Below the pieces are notes generated by a model. That model was not told where the DNA came from. It searched no databases and saw only the letters and a program-made list of their open reading frames with translations. From positions 620,001-684,000 of the forward strand of contig NZ_JBCFBA010000001.1 in the NCBI RefSeq assembly GCF_038562415.1: DNA of 64,000 nucleotides, given 5' to 3'. Positions within the stretch are counted from its first letter, which is position 1. The number at the start of each line of letters is the position of its first letter. Positions 1-8,800 of this stretch are shown in pieces. Both the position numbers and the translations under genes were made by a program. Source of the stretch: Solidesulfovibrio sp. GTDB lineage: Bacteria; Desulfobacterota; Desulfovibrionia; Desulfovibrionales; Desulfovibrionaceae.

Positions 1-5
1 TTTCC

Positions 6-1817
6 ATGAAACTGATATGCGCTTTCGCCATTCTTATCGCCATCCAGATAGGCGGGAACATCACGGCCTTGCTGCTGATGGGGAGTATCAACGCCAACGT
101 CACGGAGCTGGCCACCAACTGGCTGCCGAGCATAGATGCCGTCGCCGATATTGACCATCAATTTCAGACGTTGCGGCGATGGGAGATTCTGCACGTTCTC
201 TCGACGGATGAGAACGAGATGCGGGGGTATGACCAGCAAATTGCCACGATAAAAGTCGAGTTGAACAAATCCATCGCCACATACGAACCACTTATCAGTT
301 CCGATGAAGAACGAAGGATATACAAAATATTCCGGGCTGGTGAGGAAAAATACAACGCTATTTCCGTAAAGCTTCTTGAACTGTCGCGGAAAAACGCCAC
401 GGAAGAGGCAAAGAAACTGATCGAGGGCGATTCGCGCACAGCGTTCAATAGCACGTTGGACGAGTTGAAACGTCTGGTCGACCTCAACAAGAAAGGCGCC
501 GCCGATACCGCCGCCGCCGGCAATGCCGACTACCATCGGGGACGCCTGATCCTCATAAGCCTGCTGATCGTCGCCACCCTTGTCGGCGTGGCCGTGTGCC
601 TGGTCATCCTGCGCGGCGTGTCCAGCCAGCTCGGCGAGGACCCCGGCTACCTGTACGAAGTGGCCAGCCGCATCGCCGGCGGCGAGATGGACATCCGCTT
701 CCGGGAACACAAGGGCGAGGGTGGCGTGTTCGCCGTGCTCAAGCAGATGGTGGCCAACCTCAAGCAGAAGATCGCCGAGGCGGACGGCAAAACCGCCGAG
801 GCCGCCGCCGAGGCCGCCAAGGCCAGGCAGGCCACCGAAGCCGCCGAAGCCGCCCGGCAGGCCGCGGAAAACGCCAAGGCCGAAGGCATGCTCCAAGCCG
901 CCGACCGGCTCTCGTCCGTGGTGCACATCGTCTCCTCGGCCTCCGAGGAACTTTCGGCCCAGATCGAACAGACGAGCCAGGGCGCCGAACAACAGTCCAA
1001 CCGCCTGGGCGAGACGGCCACGGCCATGGAAGAGATGAACGCCACCGTGTTGGAAGTGGCCCAGAACGCCTCCCAGGCCGCCGACACCGCGGCCAAGGCC
1101 CGGGCCAAGGCCGAGGAAGGTTCCGGCGCCGTGGGCAAGGTCGCCAGCTTCATGGAACGCATCAATGAAAATTCCCGCCAGTCCCTCGAGGACATGGGGA
1201 CCCTCGGTAAACAGGCCGAAAGCATCGGCCAGATATTGAACGTCATTTCCGACATCGCCGACCAGACCAACCTGTTGGCCTTAAACGCCGCCATCGAGGC
1301 GGCCCGGGCCGGCGAGGCCGGGCGCGGCTTCGCCGTGGTCGCCGACGAGGTCCGAAAGCTGGCCGAAAAGACCATGACCGCCACCAAGGAAGTCGGCGAC
1401 GCCATCCGTGGCATTCAGGGCGGCGCCCGCAAGAACTACGACAACGTGGCCCAGGCCGTCACCGCCGTCGGCGAGGCCACCGCCCTGGCCGCCACGGCCG
1501 GCGGCATCCTCGGCGAAATCGTCAGCCTGGTGGACGCCTCGGCCGACCAGGTCCGGTCCATCGCCACGGCCTCGGAACAGCAGTCCGCCACCAGCGAGGA
1601 GATCAACCGCTCGGTGGACGAGGTCAACCGCATCGCGGCCGAAACCATGGACGCCCTGCGCCAGTCGGCCCAGGCCGTGTCCGACCTGGCCCAGCAGTCC
1701 CAGGAGCTCAATGCCATGATCCAGGAGATGCAGGGAGGTTCCGGCGGTGCGGCGGCGCTGCCCGGGAGGAAACCCGCCGCCCTGGCCGGCGGCAAACGGC
1801 CGCGGGCACTCACCTAG
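6..1817 (+). CDS. Methyl-accepting chemotaxis protein (probably cut at its 5' end by the window)
   Basis: Transmembrane chemoreceptor that signals to the CheA/CheW array. Visible from the first ATG: TM1 at about residues 4-26, a periplasmic four-helix-bundle-type sensor to about 178, TM2 at about 181-203, a HAMP region, a long Ala/Glu-rich coiled coil, and the cytoplasmic signalling domain. The highly conserved hairpin tip is present at about residues 415-445 ([19 protein letters not shown]). There is no C-terminal CheR-tethering pentapeptide; the end is basic and Ala/Gly-rich. The first ATG lies only 5 bases into the window and TM1 starts almost at once. Relatives usually carry some 10 residues before it, and the frame is open to the edge, so the true start is probably outside. 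No che genes are adjacent, so this is an orphan receptor; the ligand is unknown. Confidence 0.95.
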   Translation: MKLICAFAILIAIQIGGNITALLLMGSINANVTELATNWLPSIDAVADIDHQFQTLRRWEILHVLSTDENEMRGYDQQIATIKVELNKSIATYEPLISSDEERRIYKIFRAGEEKYNAISVKLLELSRKNATEEAKKLIEGDSRTAFNSTLDELKRLVDLNKKGAADTAAAGNADYHRGRLILISLLIVATLVGVAVCLVILRGVSSQLGEDPGYLYEVASRIAGGEMDIRFREHKGEGGVFAVLKQMVANLKQKIAEADGKTAEAAAEAAKARQATEAAEAARQAAENAKAEGMLQAADRLSSVVHIVSSASEELSAQIEQTSQGAEQQSNRLGETATAMEEMNATVLEVAQNASQAADTAAKARAKAEEGSGAVGKVASFMERINENSRQSLEDMGTLGKQAESIGQILNVISDIADQTNLLALNAAIEAARAGEAGRGFAVVADEVRKLAEKTMTATKEVGDAIRGIQGGARKNYDNVAQAVTAVGEATALAATAGGILGEIVSLVDASADQVRSIATASEQQSATSEEINRSVDEVNRIAAETMDALRQSAQAVSDLAQQSQELNAMIQEMQGGSGGAAALPGRKPAALAGGKRPRALT

Positions 1818-2060
1818 GCCGGCGGCATACCGTGGCCTTTTCCGGGCGAACGCCATGGCGGCGGCCAGGCGTTCGCCCGTCCCGTTTTGACGAAAACGTC
1901 GTTTCGGGGATGACAAGAGCCGGCGACCTGTGTACACGATGCCGCCATGGCCGCCCGGCAAAGCCGCGACGGCCCTTGCCCCGAGACCGGCCAGCTATCG
2001 CATCATGCGCGGGCCCTCATATTCCCATCCACACCATCCCATTCCACCGCAGGAGAAGCC

Positions 2061-2723
2061 ATGACCAGCAAGGACGCCCCCACCGGGGCCATTTTGCAGC
2101 GTGACCAGCAGACCTACGCCATCGTCCCCCGCACCCCGGTGGGGCTCATTTCCCCGGCGGTCCTCGAAGCCCTCAACACCGTCGTCAAAAAGTACGCCAT
2201 CCCCATCGTGAAGATCACCTCGGGCCAGCGCCTGGCCCTGGTCGGGGTCAAGGCCGAGGATGTGGACGCCATCTGGAAGGACCTGGGCACGGACGTGGGC
2301 CAGGCGCTTACGCTGTGCGTGCATTTCGTCCAGGCCTGCCCGGGCACGAGCGTGTGCAAGTTCGGCGTCCAGGACTCGTTGGGCCTGGGCCTGGAGATGG
2401 AAAAGCTTTTCGTCGGCCGCGACCTGCCGGGCAAGTTCAAGCTGTCGGTGTCGGGCTGTCCGTTCTGCTGCTCCGAGGGCTTTGTCCGCGACCTGGGGGT
2501 GCTCGGCAAGAAATCCGGCTGGACGGTCATTTTCGGCGGCCATCCCGGGGCCAAACCCCGCATCGGCGATGTCGTGGCCGAGGACCTGACCAAGGAACAG
2601 GTGATCGCGCTGACGGAAAAGCTCCTGGCCTACTACGCCGCCAATGCCAAGAAACGCGAGCGCGCCGCCCGCTTTGTCGAGCGGGTGGGCATCGAAACCG
2701 TCAAGCAGGCCGTCCTGGGCTGA
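2061..2723 (+). CDS. Assimilatory-type sulfite reductase-like sirohaem/4Fe-4S protein
   Basis: Small (220 aa) single-chain sirohaem/[4Fe-4S] reductase of the kind described from Desulfovibrio vulgaris as the low-spin assimilatory-type sulfite reductase. An N-terminal ferredoxin-like half domain (about residues 10-70) is followed by the cluster/sirohaem domain. The cysteine pairs are in CPGTSVC and CPFCC, the C-X5-C plus later Cys arrangement of the nitrite/sulfite reductase family. It lacks the duplicated halves of CysI and has no DsrB partner nearby. The start is chosen at 2061 because AGGAGA lies 7-10 bases upstream; a longer open frame has no such site. It ends in a strong hairpin at 2745. 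Physiological substrate (sulfite or nitrite) is not settled by the sequence. Confidence 0.85.
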   Translation: MTSKDAPTGAILQRDQQTYAIVPRTPVGLISPAVLEALNTVVKKYAIPIVKITSGQRLALVGVKAEDVDAIWKDLGTDVGQALTLCVHFVQACPGTSVCKFGVQDSLGLGLEMEKLFVGRDLPGKFKLSVSGCPFCCSEGFVRDLGVLGKKSGWTVIFGGHPGAKPRIGDVVAEDLTKEQVIALTEKLLAYYAANAKKRERAARFVERVGIETVKQAVLG

Positions 2724-2744
2724 TCTCCCGGCCCACGGACGCCA

Positions 2745-2784
2745 CGAGGCCCCGGCCGCGTCCGCGGTCGGGGCCTCGTCGTTT
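2745..2784 (+). terminator. Strong hairpin after the sulfite reductase-like gene
   Basis: A 16-bp GC-rich stem (one G-U pair) with a 2-base loop spans 2745-2778 and is followed by TCGTTTG on the plus strand. It sits between two convergent stop codons (2723 and 2794), so it may serve both directions, although only the plus side has any T-richness. Confidence 0.7.
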
Positions 2785-2793
2785 GAGGCGGCC

Positions 2794-4887
2794 TTATTTC
2801 GCCCCGAGCAGCCGCAGCATGGCCGCCGGATCGGTGGTGGGCGGCTGGCAGGAGCCGGCCCGGCAGACGTGGGCCGCCGCCCGGCCGTCCACGGGCAGCT
2901 GGTAGCGGGTAAAGGGCGCCAAGGCCGCGATCTCGGGCTCGTCCTCGTCCGGGCGCAGGAGAAGCGCCACCTCGGGCAGGTAGCGGTTGCACACGGCCCG
3001 GGCCAGGGCCTGGGTGTCCCGGCCGTCGGGGTCGCCGGCGATGGTCACCTCGGCCGCCGGGGCGAGCAGTTGGGACAGGCCGCACAGGAAAAAGGCATGG
3101 GCCGAGGGCCGCTCGGCCAGGCGTGGGCCGAAGGCCCGGGCGAGCTTGCGGGCCTCGTCCTGGAACACCGTGTCGCCGGTGAGCCGGAAAAGCGTGGTCA
3201 GGACGAAAAAGGCCACGCTGTTGCCCGAGGGCACGGCCGCGTCGAAATAGGTCTTCTGGCGCAACAGCAGCGGCTCGCCGTCGTCCGGAGTCAGGGAGAA
3301 GCCGCCGGCCTCGTCCCCGAAATGGGCGATCATGGCCTTGGCGATGGCCACGGCCCGGCGCAAGTAGGCCGGGTCGAACACGGTCTGGTAGAGCTCCACC
3401 AGCCCCCAGGCCAGGAAGGCGTAGTCGTCGAGAAGCCCCGGCACGGCCGCCTCGTCGCCGCACAGGCGGTGCAGCAGGCGCCCGTGGGCAAGCCCCAGCT
3501 TGTCCAGGACGACCGAGGCCGCCGCTTTCGCCCGCCCGGCCAGCCCGTCGTCGTCGAAGGCCCGGGCGGCCTTGGCCAGGGCGGCGAGCATCAGGCCGTT
3601 GTTGTCGGTGAGCACCTTGTCGTCGCGAAGCGGGCGCGGGCGTTTTTCCCGGGCGGCCAGCAGGGCCAGGCGGCAGGTTTCCAGACGCGCCGCCAGCGTT
3701 TCGGGGGAAAGCCCGTGGCGGGCGGCGGTTTCCTCGGCCGGCTCGGCCCAGTAGGGGATATTGGTGCCGGTGGCCACGCCCGTGGCCTCTTCGTGGTAGT
3801 TGCCGCCCTCCTCGATACCCCAGGCCGCGATGGCCAGCGCCGCATCCTCGGGCGGCAGGAGTTCCCGGATTTCCGCCGCCGTCCAGACGTAGAACCGTCC
3901 TTCGACGCCCTCGCTGTCGGCGTCCTCGGCGCTGTAAAAGGCCCCGTCCGGACGCGTCAGGTCGCGGCGGACGTACTCCAGCACCTCCAGGGCCGTGCGC
4001 CGGAAAACGGCTTCGCCCGTGACCTGCCAGGCCTCCACCGCGGCCATGGCGCACAGTGCCTGGTCGTAGAGCATTTTTTCGAAGTGGGGTACGAACCAGT
4101 GGGCGTCGGTGGCGTAGCGGTGAAACCCGAAACCGATCTGGTCGAAGACGCCGCCCCGACGCATGGCGGCCAGGGTTTCGACCACCATGCGCCGGCACTC
4201 GGTCTCGCCGGTGCGGCGGTATTCGCGCAGCAGGAAAAGGAGGTTGTGGGGCGCCGGGAATTTCGGCGCGCCGCCGAAGCCGCCGTTTTGCGCGTCGAAG
4301 CTGGCGGCCAGTTCCTGGCGCGCGGCCGCAAGGGCCGCCGCGTCCGGTTCGGGGCCTTCGCCGCCCTCCCCGGACGCGATCCGTTCCCGCACGGCGGCGA
4401 GGATTTGCGCGGCACTGCCGATGACGGCCTGGCGATTGGTTTTCCAGGCCATGTGCGCGCGCTGGAGCAACTCGCGCATGCCGGTGCGGCCGAAGCCCGA
4501 TTCCTTGGGGAAATAGGTGCCGGCGAAAAAGGGCTGGCCGTCCGGGGTGAGGATGACGGTCAGCGGCCAGCCGCCCCGGCCGGTCAGGGCCTGGCAGAAG
4601 GTCATGTAGAGCGTGTCCAGGTCGGGCCGTTCCTCGCGGTCCACCTTGACCGCCACCACCGTCGCCCGCATGAGCGCCGCGATGTCCTCGTCCTCGAAGC
4701 TCTCGTGCTCCATGACGTGGCACCAGTGACAGGTGGAATAGCCGATGGACAGGAAGACGGGCTTGTCCTCGGCCTTGGCCAGGGCGAAGGCTTCCTCGCC
4801 CCAGGGATACCAGTCCACGGGGTTGTGGGCGTGCTGCTGGAGGTAGGGGCTTTTTTCATGGATCAGGCGATTGGCTGGGCGCGTCAT
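2794..4887 (-). CDS. DUF255 / thioredoxin-domain protein (YyaL / SPATA20 family)
   Basis: 697-aa cytosolic protein of the widespread DUF255 family. It has an N-terminal thioredoxin-like domain (about residues 5-170) with the family's C-H-W-C motif at Cys53/Cys56. This is followed by an (alpha/alpha)6 barrel-like region similar to N-acylglucosamine 2-epimerase/glycoside hydrolase folds, with conserved segments such as [18 protein letters not shown]. Length is normal for the family. The start is set at 4887, preceded by GGAGG; an upstream in-frame ATG lacks a ribosome site. The biochemical role of the family is not established, so I assign only the fold and redox motif. It is divergent from the response regulator at 5036. 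Confidence 0.9.
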   Translation of the reverse strand: MTRPANRLIHEKSPYLQQHAHNPVDWYPWGEEAFALAKAEDKPVFLSIGYSTCHWCHVMEHESFEDEDIAALMRATVVAVKVDREERPDLDTLYMTFCQALTGRGGWPLTVILTPDGQPFFAGTYFPKESGFGRTGMRELLQRAHMAWKTNRQAVIGSAAQILAAVRERIASGEGGEGPEPDAAALAAARQELAASFDAQNGGFGGAPKFPAPHNLLFLLREYRRTGETECRRMVVETLAAMRRGGVFDQIGFGFHRYATDAHWFVPHFEKMLYDQALCAMAAVEAWQVTGEAVFRRTALEVLEYVRRDLTRPDGAFYSAEDADSEGVEGRFYVWTAAEIRELLPPEDAALAIAAWGIEEGGNYHEEATGVATGTNIPYWAEPAEETAARHGLSPETLAARLETCRLALLAAREKRPRPLRDDKVLTDNNGLMLAALAKAARAFDDDGLAGRAKAAASVVLDKLGLAHGRLLHRLCGDEAAVPGLLDDYAFLAWGLVELYQTVFDPAYLRRAVAIAKAMIAHFGDEAGGFSLTPDDGEPLLLRQKTYFDAAVPSGNSVAFFVLTTLFRLTGDTVFQDEARKLARAFGPRLAERPSAHAFFLCGLSQLLAPAAEVTIAGDPDGRDTQALARAVCNRYLPEVALLLRPDEDEPEIAALAPFTRYQLPVDGRAAAHVCRAGSCQPPTTDPAAMLRLLGAK

Positions 4888-5035
4888 GGCATCCTCCGTG
4901 TTCCCTCCTATGAACCAGGCCACGGGGATTGGCAACCTCCGGGCCGGGCGCCCCGGCGGTGTGTTTGCCCTTGAACCTTTTCCCGTTCCGGGCTATGCAA
5001 ACCCCTTAAATTGTGAAATCGGGAGCAAGCGAGCC

Positions 5036-5413
5036 ATGGCTGGGAAAACGGTGCTGCTGGTCGATGACGAGGCCGGTTTGACGGCGGTTTTGGCCAAACG
5101 CCTCGCTTCCCGGGGCCTGACCGTGAAAACGGCCGCCTCGGGCGAGGAAGGCCTGGCCGTGCTGCGCCAGGACCCGGACATCGCCCTGGCCGTGCTCGAC
5201 ATCAACATGCCGGGCATGGACGGCCTGGAGACGCTTCGCGAGGCAAAGGCCTTGCGTCCCGACGTGGAAGCGCTCATCCTTACGGGATACCCGTCCGTCG
5301 AGGCCGCCCTGGAAGGGATGCGCCTGGGCGCCTACGAACTGCTCTCCAAACCGATCGCACTCGAGGATCTCTACACCCGGGTCACGGAGGCCCTGGCCAA
5401 GGCCGCCCCCTGA
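5036..5413 (+). CDS. Single-domain response regulator (CheY-like receiver)
   Basis: 125-aa stand-alone receiver domain. All phosphorylation residues are present: acidic pair Asp10-Asp11, phospho-acceptor Asp55 in LDINMPGMDG, Thr83 and Lys105 (SKP). There is no output domain, so it acts by protein contact or as a phospho-relay intermediate. No histidine kinase lies beside it; the nearest signalling gene is the chemoreceptor at the window start. The start ATG at 5036 follows GGGAGC by about 10 bases; longer readings run into the divergent promoter region. Confidence 0.9.
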   Translation: MAGKTVLLVDDEAGLTAVLAKRLASRGLTVKTAASGEEGLAVLRQDPDIALAVLDINMPGMDGLETLREAKALRPDVEALILTGYPSVEAALEGMRLGAYELLSKPIALEDLYTRVTEALAKAAP

Positions 5414-5579
5414 CCCGGTTCCCGCCGACGGCGTCGCGGCGGGGCCGGGCAAGCCCCGACACGACGGCCCACCGGCCCGCGTCGGCCACGTTCGATACCC
5501 CCCTGGCCGCGGGGGCAATACGCAACCCGCGTCGGCCGACCGGCCAGGCTGGCGCGGCCGGTTCCGTGGAGGTTCGGGG

Positions 5580-7025
5580 ATGAGGCAGCTGCAACGCATC
5601 CTGGAAAACATCGTCGCACGCACCAACATCAACCTGCGCAAAAGCGCCATCGATGTCGGCCCCTACGTCGCCGGCGCCGTCCCCCAGGAAAACTACGCCC
5701 AGTTCTACGCCTTCTACGGCATCACCACCGAACATCCGCTGTTTTTCAATTTCCAGTGCTCCTCCCTGGCCGGCTCGTATTTTTTCGGCAAATGCGACGT
5801 GCAGCATTCCGTGCTGTACAAATGCGACGTGCGCGGCGACGAACTCAAGTCCGTGACCAGCGGCTTCAGCCTGGACAACGTCTGCCTGCGCCTGCACAAC
5901 GACGAGGTCATCAAGATCGTCGACAGCTTCCTGCACAAGGCGCTTATCCACAGCTTCAGCCACGACCCCGAGTTTCCCGAGGAATTCCTCATCAAGAACA
6001 CGGTGGCCCTGTCCTACGCCAACATCCACGGCGCGCCGGTCATGGGCTCGTTTCTGGGCCCCTTTTGCACCATCGACCTGTGCACCGTGCAAAACAGCTC
6101 GATCGGCGCCTACGCCTACGTCCAGGTCTGCGATCTGGCCCCTTCCATCGTCGAGCCCGGCCACATCTGGATCCGCAACAAGGCCGGCGACGAATTCAGT
6201 TACAACTACGACCCGGCGGTCCTGGCCAAATACGTCTCCATCGCCCCGGGCGAGCGGGCCACGGGCGTGTTCATGGACTTCGTCGAGGGCCGCAAGCGCG
6301 ACTTCGAGCGCGTCTTCGGCTTCCTGTACGCCTCGCGCCCCGAAACCTACGCCCCGGGCTCGTTCGTGTCGCGCTACGCCGTGGTCAAGGGCGAAACCAG
6401 CATCGGTGAGAACGTGCTGGTGGCCCAGCGCGCCTACCTGGAAAACGCCCGGCTGGGCAAGGGCGCCAACGCCCAGGAAAACAGCTACGTGGTCGATTCC
6501 GTGCTCGAAGGCTACGACGTCACGGCCCACGGCGCGAAAATCATCGGCAGCCGCCTGGGCACCAACGTCTTCGTCGGCTTCAACTCGTTTCTGCGCGGCA
6601 ACCCCGAGGCCCGGCTCACCGTGGGCCAGGGCTCGGTCGTCTTGCCCCACACCATCATCGACCTGGTCGAACCCGTGGCCGTGCCGCCCATGCACGTGGT
6701 CTGGGGCCACGTCAGCCGCCAGTCCGACCTGGCAACCCAGTCCGTGTCCATCGAGGATTTCGCCAAGGTCGACGGCCAGGCCACCATCGGCGCCATGACC
6801 TTCACCGGCAACGGCGAACGCTTCATCCGCGCCTTCCAAAACCGCATCCACCACATCCTCGAAGCCAATGGCGCCTACTACGACGGGGCCCAGAACCAGG
6901 GCCACGCCCAGAAGACGAAAAACATCACCTACAACCTCATCCAGCCCTACGTGGAAGGCGGCTTCAAGGGCGTCTACCCGAATATGCGCATCTTTCCCCT
7001 GTGCGCCGACGACATGTCCATGTAG
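5580..7025 (+). CDS. Large left-handed beta-helix (hexapeptide-repeat) protein, putative transferase
   Basis: 481-aa protein preceded by GGAGG. The sequence is dominated by short repeats with small/aliphatic residues every sixth position (e.g. ASIGENVLVAQRAYLENARL-type strands across roughly residues 60-130 and 260-390), the pattern of left-handed beta-helix acyltransferases and sugar-1-phosphate transferases. I see no nucleotidyltransferase N-terminal signature and no obvious acetyl-CoA loop, so the substrate is unknown. It is neither LpxA/LpxD nor GlmU by layout. It stands alone with its own terminator at 7049. Very well formed codon usage and a dense GC3 pattern support a real gene. Confidence 0.75.
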   Translation: MRQLQRILENIVARTNINLRKSAIDVGPYVAGAVPQENYAQFYAFYGITTEHPLFFNFQCSSLAGSYFFGKCDVQHSVLYKCDVRGDELKSVTSGFSLDNVCLRLHNDEVIKIVDSFLHKALIHSFSHDPEFPEEFLIKNTVALSYANIHGAPVMGSFLGPFCTIDLCTVQNSSIGAYAYVQVCDLAPSIVEPGHIWIRNKAGDEFSYNYDPAVLAKYVSIAPGERATGVFMDFVEGRKRDFERVFGFLYASRPETYAPGSFVSRYAVVKGETSIGENVLVAQRAYLENARLGKGANAQENSYVVDSVLEGYDVTAHGAKIIGSRLGTNVFVGFNSFLRGNPEARLTVGQGSVVLPHTIIDLVEPVAVPPMHVVWGHVSRQSDLATQSVSIEDFAKVDGQATIGAMTFTGNGERFIRAFQNRIHHILEANGAYYDGAQNQGHAQKTKNITYNLIQPYVEGGFKGVYPNMRIFPLCADDMSM

Positions 7026-7048
7026 CGCCCCATCCTCCTCGTCTCCAG

Positions 7049-7080
7049 GCGCCCCGGCTTCGGCCGGGGCGCTTTCGTTT
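7049..7080 (+). terminator. Rho-independent terminator
   Basis: A 10-bp stem GCGCCCCGGC/GCCGGGGCGC closed by a TTCG tetraloop, followed by TTTCGTTT, 24 bases after the beta-helix gene stop. Confidence 0.85.
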
Positions 7081-7176
7081 CCAGCCGCCGCCTGTTGCCA
7101 AGCCGGCCCGCCTGCCGCATATTCTCGGGTATGGGTTTGACATTTCCGTCAAGTCCCAAACCCATGGAGCACTGTC

Positions 7177-7695
7177 ATGAACGCCAAGAAAGCCCTGATC
7201 CTATCCGCCGACGCCTTCGAGGACTCGGAACTGCTCTACCCCCTCTACCGCCTGCGCGAGGCCGGCTTCCACGTGGACGTGGCCGCGCCCACGGCCGGCA
7301 GCATCACCGGCAAGCACGGCTATGCCGTCGAAGCCAACCTGGGTGTGGACGCCGTGGAATCGGCCGGCTCCTGCGGCTACAGCCTGCTGGTGCTGCCTGG
7401 GGGCAAGGCTCCGGCCGCCCTGCGGGGCATCCCAAAAGTCATCGATATCGTCAATGATTTCGCCTCATCCGGCATCCCCATGGCCGCCATCTGCCACGGG
7501 CCGCAAATCCTGGTCACGGCCCGGCTGTTGCACGGCCGCCGCGCCACCTGCTACAAGACCGTGGCCGACGAACTCAGGGAAGCCGGCGCGCTCTACGAAG
7601 ATTCCCCGGTCGTCGTCGACCGCAACCTCGTCACCTCCCGCGTCCCCGGCGACCTGCCGGACTTCATGCGTGAAGTCATGAAGCTGGTGGGATAA
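7177..7695 (+). CDS. DJ-1/PfpI family protein
   Basis: 172-aa class I glutamine-amidotransferase-fold protein of the DJ-1/PfpI superfamily. The nucleophile elbow AICHGPQ places Cys106-His107, with an acidic residue (Glu15/Glu18) in the usual N-terminal position and the PGGK loop at 74-77. Members are described as stress-related hydrolases, glyoxalases or deglycases; which of these applies cannot be told here. Length matches the family. Immediately after the stop codon begins copy 1 of a repeated hairpin element (7700-7788), in the same orientation as the gene. Confidence 0.9.
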   Translation: MNAKKALILSADAFEDSELLYPLYRLREAGFHVDVAAPTAGSITGKHGYAVEANLGVDAVESAGSCGYSLLVLPGGKAPAALRGIPKVIDIVNDFASSGIPMAAICHGPQILVTARLLHGRRATCYKTVADELREAGALYEDSPVVVDRNLVTSRVPGDLPDFMREVMKLVG

Positions 7696-7699
7696 GGGA

Positions 7700-7788
7700 A
7701 AGCGAGGAGGCGTGGCGAAGAGAAAGAGGAAGACGCCTCCGGCGGCCAGGAGGGGATGATCCCCTCCTGGACCTCCCCGACGGGGGGC
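7700..7788 (+). repeat. Stop-proximal hairpin element, copy 1
   Basis: Directly follows the DJ-1 family stop codon. Order of parts: an 8-bp stem GGAGGCGT (7706-7713) with ACGCCTCC (7733-7740) around a purine-only-like loop; the constant GCCTCCGGCGGCC; an 11-bp hairpin at 7746-7770 (CCAGGAGGGGA, loop TGA, TCCCCTCCTGG); then a small CCCC-GAC-GGGG hairpin ending near 7787. The same arrangement recurs at 19300 and, inverted, at 29855. There is no T-run after the hairpins, so it is not a textbook intrinsic terminator. Confidence 0.75.
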
Positions 7789-7829
7789 AGTATCGCGCCA
7801 TCCCCATCAAGGCGGAGGCATCCTAACAA

Positions 7830-8768
7830 ATGACACACGCCGTACATCTGCGCCACGTCCGCCGCTATGACGATCCGGCCCTCGAGGCCCATGTGGCCGA
7901 GCTGCTGGAGGCGAGCGGTTGTCCCGTGGGCCGGGGCGAGCGGGTGCTGGTCAAGCCCAATCTGGTCGCGCCGAGAAATACCGCGTTGTCCTGCTCCCAT
8001 CCGGCCGTGGTGCGGGCGGCATGCCTGTTCGCCCTGTCCCGGGGGGCGGTCGTCACCGTGGCCGATTCCCCGGCCTTCGGCACCGGGCGCATCATGGCCC
8101 GGCTCACCGGGCTCAGCGCCGGCCTGGCCGACCTGCCCGTGGTCGTCGCCAATCTGGACCAACCCCGCGGCCTGCGCCTGGCCCATGGCGGGACCATCGG
8201 CGTGTCGCGCCTGGCCCTGGAGGCCGATCATATCGTGAACGTCGCCCGGCTCAAATGCCATGACCAGATGGGCCTCACGCTGGCCGTGAAAAATTTTTTC
8301 GGCTGTGTCTGCGGCTTTCGCAAATCCCTGGCCCACCAGCGCCTGGGCAGGGACCGGGCGCGTTTTGCCACCATGATCCTGGACGTGCTGGCCGCCTTGC
8401 CGCCCACGACGTCGCTTGTGGACGGCATCGTGGCCATGCACAAGGCCGGGCCGGCCTTCGGCGAGCCGTTTCCCCTGGGCCTGCTCGGCGCGGCCGCCAG
8501 CCCCGTGGCCCTGGATACGGCCATTTACGCGCTGCTGGGGCTCAGGCCCGAGGCGGTTCCGTTGTGGCGCGAAGCCGGGCGCCTGGGCCTTGGCGGGACG
8601 CGGCCCGAGGACATCGACTATCCGCTGGAACGGCCCGAGGCTTTCGATGCCACCGGGTTCGTCACGCCGGCCCAGCTCGCCCCCCTGGCCTTCGAGCCCA
8701 GGCGTTTCGTGACCGGCAGGCTCAAAAGCCTCATGCTCACCCTGCGCGGCGGCCCCGGCTGCCGTTGA
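7830..8768 (+). CDS. DUF362 domain protein
   Basis: 312-aa DUF362 protein. Visible family landmarks are the N-terminal VLVKPNLV strand, ADSPAFG, the central ADHIVNVARLKCHDQMGLTLAVKNFFGC block and SLVDGIVAMHKAGP. Unlike many members there is no C-terminal 4Fe-4S ferredoxin domain. The family is often linked with iron-sulfur or redox proteins but has no firm biochemical role. GGAGG lies 14 bases before the ATG. hypF follows 32 bases downstream on the same strand, so the two are probably co-transcribed; whether DUF362 contributes to hydrogenase maturation is only a guess from this spacing. Confidence 0.85.
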   Translation: MTHAVHLRHVRRYDDPALEAHVAELLEASGCPVGRGERVLVKPNLVAPRNTALSCSHPAVVRAACLFALSRGAVVTVADSPAFGTGRIMARLTGLSAGLADLPVVVANLDQPRGLRLAHGGTIGVSRLALEADHIVNVARLKCHDQMGLTLAVKNFFGCVCGFRKSLAHQRLGRDRARFATMILDVLAALPPTTSLVDGIVAMHKAGPAFGEPFPLGLLGAAASPVALDTAIYALLGLRPEAVPLWREAGRLGLGGTRPEDIDYPLERPEAFDATGFVTPAQLAPLAFEPRRFVTGRLKSLMLTLRGGPGCR

Positions 8769-8800
8769 CACGCGGCCAAAGCCCTGTACCCTGCTTCCCC

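Noticed and set aside
2644-4974. A 776-codon plus-strand open frame opposite the DUF255 gene
   Set aside because: Low-complexity Gly/Arg/His product, no ribosome site; the minus frame has a clear family.
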